From assembly GCA_900074725.1 (NCBI GenBank), contig LT598460.1:253502-317501 (forward strand): a stretch of DNA of 64,000 nucleotides. Direction: 5' to 3'. Made by a program: the position numbers and the translations under genes. The stretch comes from Lachancea dasiensis. Its lineage: Eukaryota; Ascomycota; Saccharomycetes; Saccharomycetales; Saccharomycetaceae. Positions 61,861 to 64,000 of the stretch are shown one piece after another. The notes beneath the pieces are model-generated. The model searched no databases and was not told the DNA's origin. It worked only from the letters and a program-made list of their open reading frames with translations. How positions within the stretch are numbered: position 1 is the first letter of the stretch; each line of letters opens with the position of its first letter.

Positions 61861-63480
61861 ATGACTATAGAAGATAGAAGTGTGGCCTCTTTTAATGAAA
61901 GTTTCAATGTTTCGTCCAATGTGGCGATCATTGTTCCGGATAAAGGCGTTCAGGTCACTTATCGGGACCTTTCCCATATGACGGGGCATTTTCAAACCAT
62001 GTTCCACTCCCCCGACTCTCCACTATACGACCTGATTGGAAGGCAGTCTTCGGTAGCTATTTCAATGCCCAATGGTCTCGAGTTCATAACGGCATTTTTG
62101 GCTTCGACAATGGATGGGAAGATCGGAGCTCCTTTGAATCCCAACTATCGAGCCGAGGAATTTAATTTTTACCTGAATGATCTAAAGGCTAAAGCTATTT
62201 GTGTCCCCGAGGGAACAGTTCAAAAAGGAGCCGAGGCCGAAATCTTGAAAGCGGCAGCCAAGTTTGGTTGCTACATCGTGGAACTCGCCTTTAACATCGA
62301 CAGATTCAGAGTAGAGTACACGGTTTTCTCCCCTAAGGATGGTTACAAGAGGAAAATATACTCATCTCTCGACAAGGCCGTATTTGTAAATCACAGCAAT
62401 AAGTTTCCCGGCTACGCAAGGTCTTCGGATGTGGCCCTTATACTACATACTAGTGGTACAACGTCGGCTCCGAAGACTGTTCCTCTCTTGCATTTGAACA
62501 TTGCAAGAAGTATGCGTAACATTGCAGACACCTACAAGCTGACCGCCCACGACCGCTCATATGTTGTTATGCCACTATTTCACGTACACGGATTAATCGG
62601 TGTTTTGCTGTCAACACTGTGGACCCAAGGTTCTGTAGTAGTACCACCCAAATTTAGTGCTCAGAAATTTTGGTCTGATTTCATTACCTGGGGCTGCAAC
62701 TGGTTCAGTTGCGTTCCGACTATAAGCATGATCATGCTTAACAACCCTAAACCACAGCCAATGCCCAAGATCCGCTTCATTAGATCTTGCTCCTCTGCCT
62801 TAGCTCCGGCAACATTTCGGAAGCTTGAGCATGAATTTCAAGCTCCTGTCTTAGAGGCCTATGCCATGACCGAGGCATCTCACCAGATGACCTCCAATAA
62901 CCTGCCTCCCGGAAAAAGAAAGCCTGGAACTGTAGGTCAACCCCAGGGCGTGGAAGTCTTTATTTTAGACGAAAAGGACAACGTGTTGCCGCAAGGGTCC
63001 CAGGGTGAAGTTTCCATACGAGGCGAGAATGTTACGCTAGGGTATGCACACAACGAGAAAGCCAATCGTGAGAATTTCACAAAGCGTGAAAATTACTTCC
63101 GTACAGGCGATCAAGGGTACTTTGACCCCGAGGGGTTTCTGGTGCTGACAGGCCGATTGAAAGAATTAATTAACCGTGGAGGCGAAAAGATTTCCCCCAT
63201 CGAGCTAGATGGTGTAATGTTGTCGCACCCCAAGGTCGATGAGGCGGTCTCATTTGGAGTTGAGGACAACAAATATGGACAAGTAGTAAACGCCGCTGTA
63301 GTGTTGAAGACGGGGCAAAAGCTGGACTACAAGGAACTGTCAGACTACATGCGCAAGAGCTTGGCTTCCTTCAAAGTTCCTACACGTATATTCTTCGTGG
63401 ATAAATTACCCAAAACCGCAACCGGAAAAATCCAGCGGCGGATCATAGCAGAGGTTTTCACAGGAAAGAGTAAATTATAG
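61861..63480 (+). CDS. PCS60: Pcs60 (Fat2), peroxisomal acyl-CoA synthetase of the oxalyl-CoA type
   Basis: This 539-residue protein (543 in S. cerevisiae) ends in SKL, a perfect peroxisomal targeting signal type 1. The adenylate-forming motifs are LILHTSGTTSAPKTVPL (about 196-212), YAMTEASHQM (about 338), the FRTGDQGYFDPEGFLVLTGR block and LPKTATGKIQRR at the end, with the catalytic lysine. S. cerevisiae Pcs60 makes oxalyl-CoA from oxalate. The start MTIEDRSVASF is the first ATG after the TATA box. Confidence 0.95.
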   Translation: MTIEDRSVASFNESFNVSSNVAIIVPDKGVQVTYRDLSHMTGHFQTMFHSPDSPLYDLIGRQSSVAISMPNGLEFITAFLASTMDGKIGAPLNPNYRAEEFNFYLNDLKAKAICVPEGTVQKGAEAEILKAAAKFGCYIVELAFNIDRFRVEYTVFSPKDGYKRKIYSSLDKAVFVNHSNKFPGYARSSDVALILHTSGTTSAPKTVPLLHLNIARSMRNIADTYKLTAHDRSYVVMPLFHVHGLIGVLLSTLWTQGSVVVPPKFSAQKFWSDFITWGCNWFSCVPTISMIMLNNPKPQPMPKIRFIRSCSSALAPATFRKLEHEFQAPVLEAYAMTEASHQMTSNNLPPGKRKPGTVGQPQGVEVFILDEKDNVLPQGSQGEVSIRGENVTLGYAHNEKANRENFTKRENYFRTGDQGYFDPEGFLVLTGRLKELINRGGEKISPIELDGVMLSHPKVDEAVSFGVEDNKYGQVVNAAVVLKTGQKLDYKELSDYMRKSLASFKVPTRIFFVDKLPKTATGKIQRRIIAEVFTGKSKL

Positions 63481-63957
63481 ACAAGATCTCTCAGGTGAGC
63501 TGGTTATACGAGCTGGGAGCGCGATGGGAATACGATAAAAATGAGGTACTCTTTCTGCTCGGCAACGTGTATGTTTTTTTTTTTTGGACCTTACAGAGCG
63601 CTCACTTCTGCCTAGCTGTGTTGGTTGTAAAGCGCATGCAAAATCAATTCAAAGGCGCTCAATCAGATATTCTTAGCGTCTTCTTCTTGATCGAGTCTCA
63701 CTCGCATCTCTTCGAGCATTACGATTGGTGCCGTACGAGAAGACATCTTCAACAATTTACCAATAATATTTTTCATTATATATAGCTGTGGCCCCTGGTG
63801 AAAATTGGGACCTGTTTACCAGACTCTCACAGTCGGTAACCCAAAGGAAAGGAGGTGCATTCATCTAGTGTTTTTGGTGAAAACTCGAGATCTCTCTTTA
63901 TACACTCGACAGGTTCTTTTCTACGCGATATCAAACACCTCTAGACCGGCGTTAAAA
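63481..63957. other. PCS60 3' flank and promoter of the next gene
   Basis: 477 bp with a 12-T run at 63574-63585. A frame over 63495-63785 starts with GTG and shows no known content. Nothing else is recognisable. Confidence 0.4.
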
Positions 63958-64000
63958 ATGGTTTTCAAACTCTCTGCAGGTGTGATTGGCGGTGCGAAAC
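63958..64000 (+). CDS. Start of a truncated gene at the window edge (possibly PDB1)
   Basis: The last 43 bases read ATG and then codons for MVFKLSAGVIGGAK with no stop. The basic, hydrophobic, acid-free start would suit a mitochondrial presequence. By the chromosome II series the next gene would be PDB1 (YBR221C, same orientation), but 14 residues are too few to tell. It may also be a chance frame. Confidence 0.4.
   Translation, partial: MVFKLSAGVIGGAK

Noticed and set aside
63495-63785. 96-codon frame after PCS60
   Set aside because: It starts with GTG, contains a poly-T-encoded phenylalanine run and resembles no known protein.

Overview
This window is nuclear DNA of a budding yeast of the family Saccharomycetaceae that did not go through the whole-genome duplication (WGD); a Lachancea-type species is the best guess. 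The reasons are dense short-spaced genes, yeast splice signals (GTATGT, TACTAAC/TACTAAT), a split tRNA-Trp gene, a FAD2 desaturase gene that S. cerevisiae lacks, and above all the gene order. Twenty-eight genes match S. cerevisiae genes and fall into two interleaved series. One follows S. cerevisiae chromosome II from YBR237 down to YBR222. The other follows chromosome VII from YGL110 up to YGL125. Every gene keeps its relative orientation and no gene belongs to both series. This is the double conserved synteny expected of an unduplicated ancestral segment. Names rest on my recall of the S. cerevisiae proteins; no search was run.

Layout, 1-25 kb: PRP5 (partial), ABD1, VHC1, CUE3, NSA1, ARC40, DAD3, TAF6, SLD3, PBP2, SWC5, a YGL114W-type oligopeptide transporter, SNF4, and a single DUP-family membrane protein. 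25-42 kb: a 1.7-kb gap with an unexplained small frame, CDC20, FAD2, a YGL117W-type gene with two Gcn4 sites, tRNA-Trp, COQ8 (with an intron), PRP43, NAB2, RPS2 and OM14 (with an intron). 42-64 kb: a decayed monocarboxylate-transporter-like pseudogene, MON1, a GATA zinc-finger gene, ROT2, SLX1, MCX1, a YBR225W-type gene, MET13, a 2.4-kb gap, TDP1, PCS60, and the first codons of a gene cut by the window edge.

The genes are ordinary housekeeping functions: mRNA capping, splicing and nuclear RNA binding (ABD1, PRP5, PRP43, NAB2, PBP2), ribosome biogenesis and function (NSA1, PRP43, RPS2, CUE3), chromatin and transcription (TAF6, SWC5), cell cycle (SLD3, CDC20, DAD3), mitochondria and peroxisomes (COQ8, OM14, MCX1, PCS60), DNA repair (SLX1, TDP1) and trafficking or ER quality control (MON1, ROT2). 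Readable regulatory sites include PAC and RRPE elements before NSA1 and PRP43, Gcn4 sites before the YGL117W-type gene and Cbf1/Met31-type sites before MET13.

I found no new multi-gene system, CRISPR array, intact transposon or retroelement. The most informative points are the perfect two-track interleaving, the COQ8 intron with a longer N-terminus, the PAC palindrome that contains a decoy PRP43 start codon, and a GC-rich hairpin between NAB2 and RPS2.
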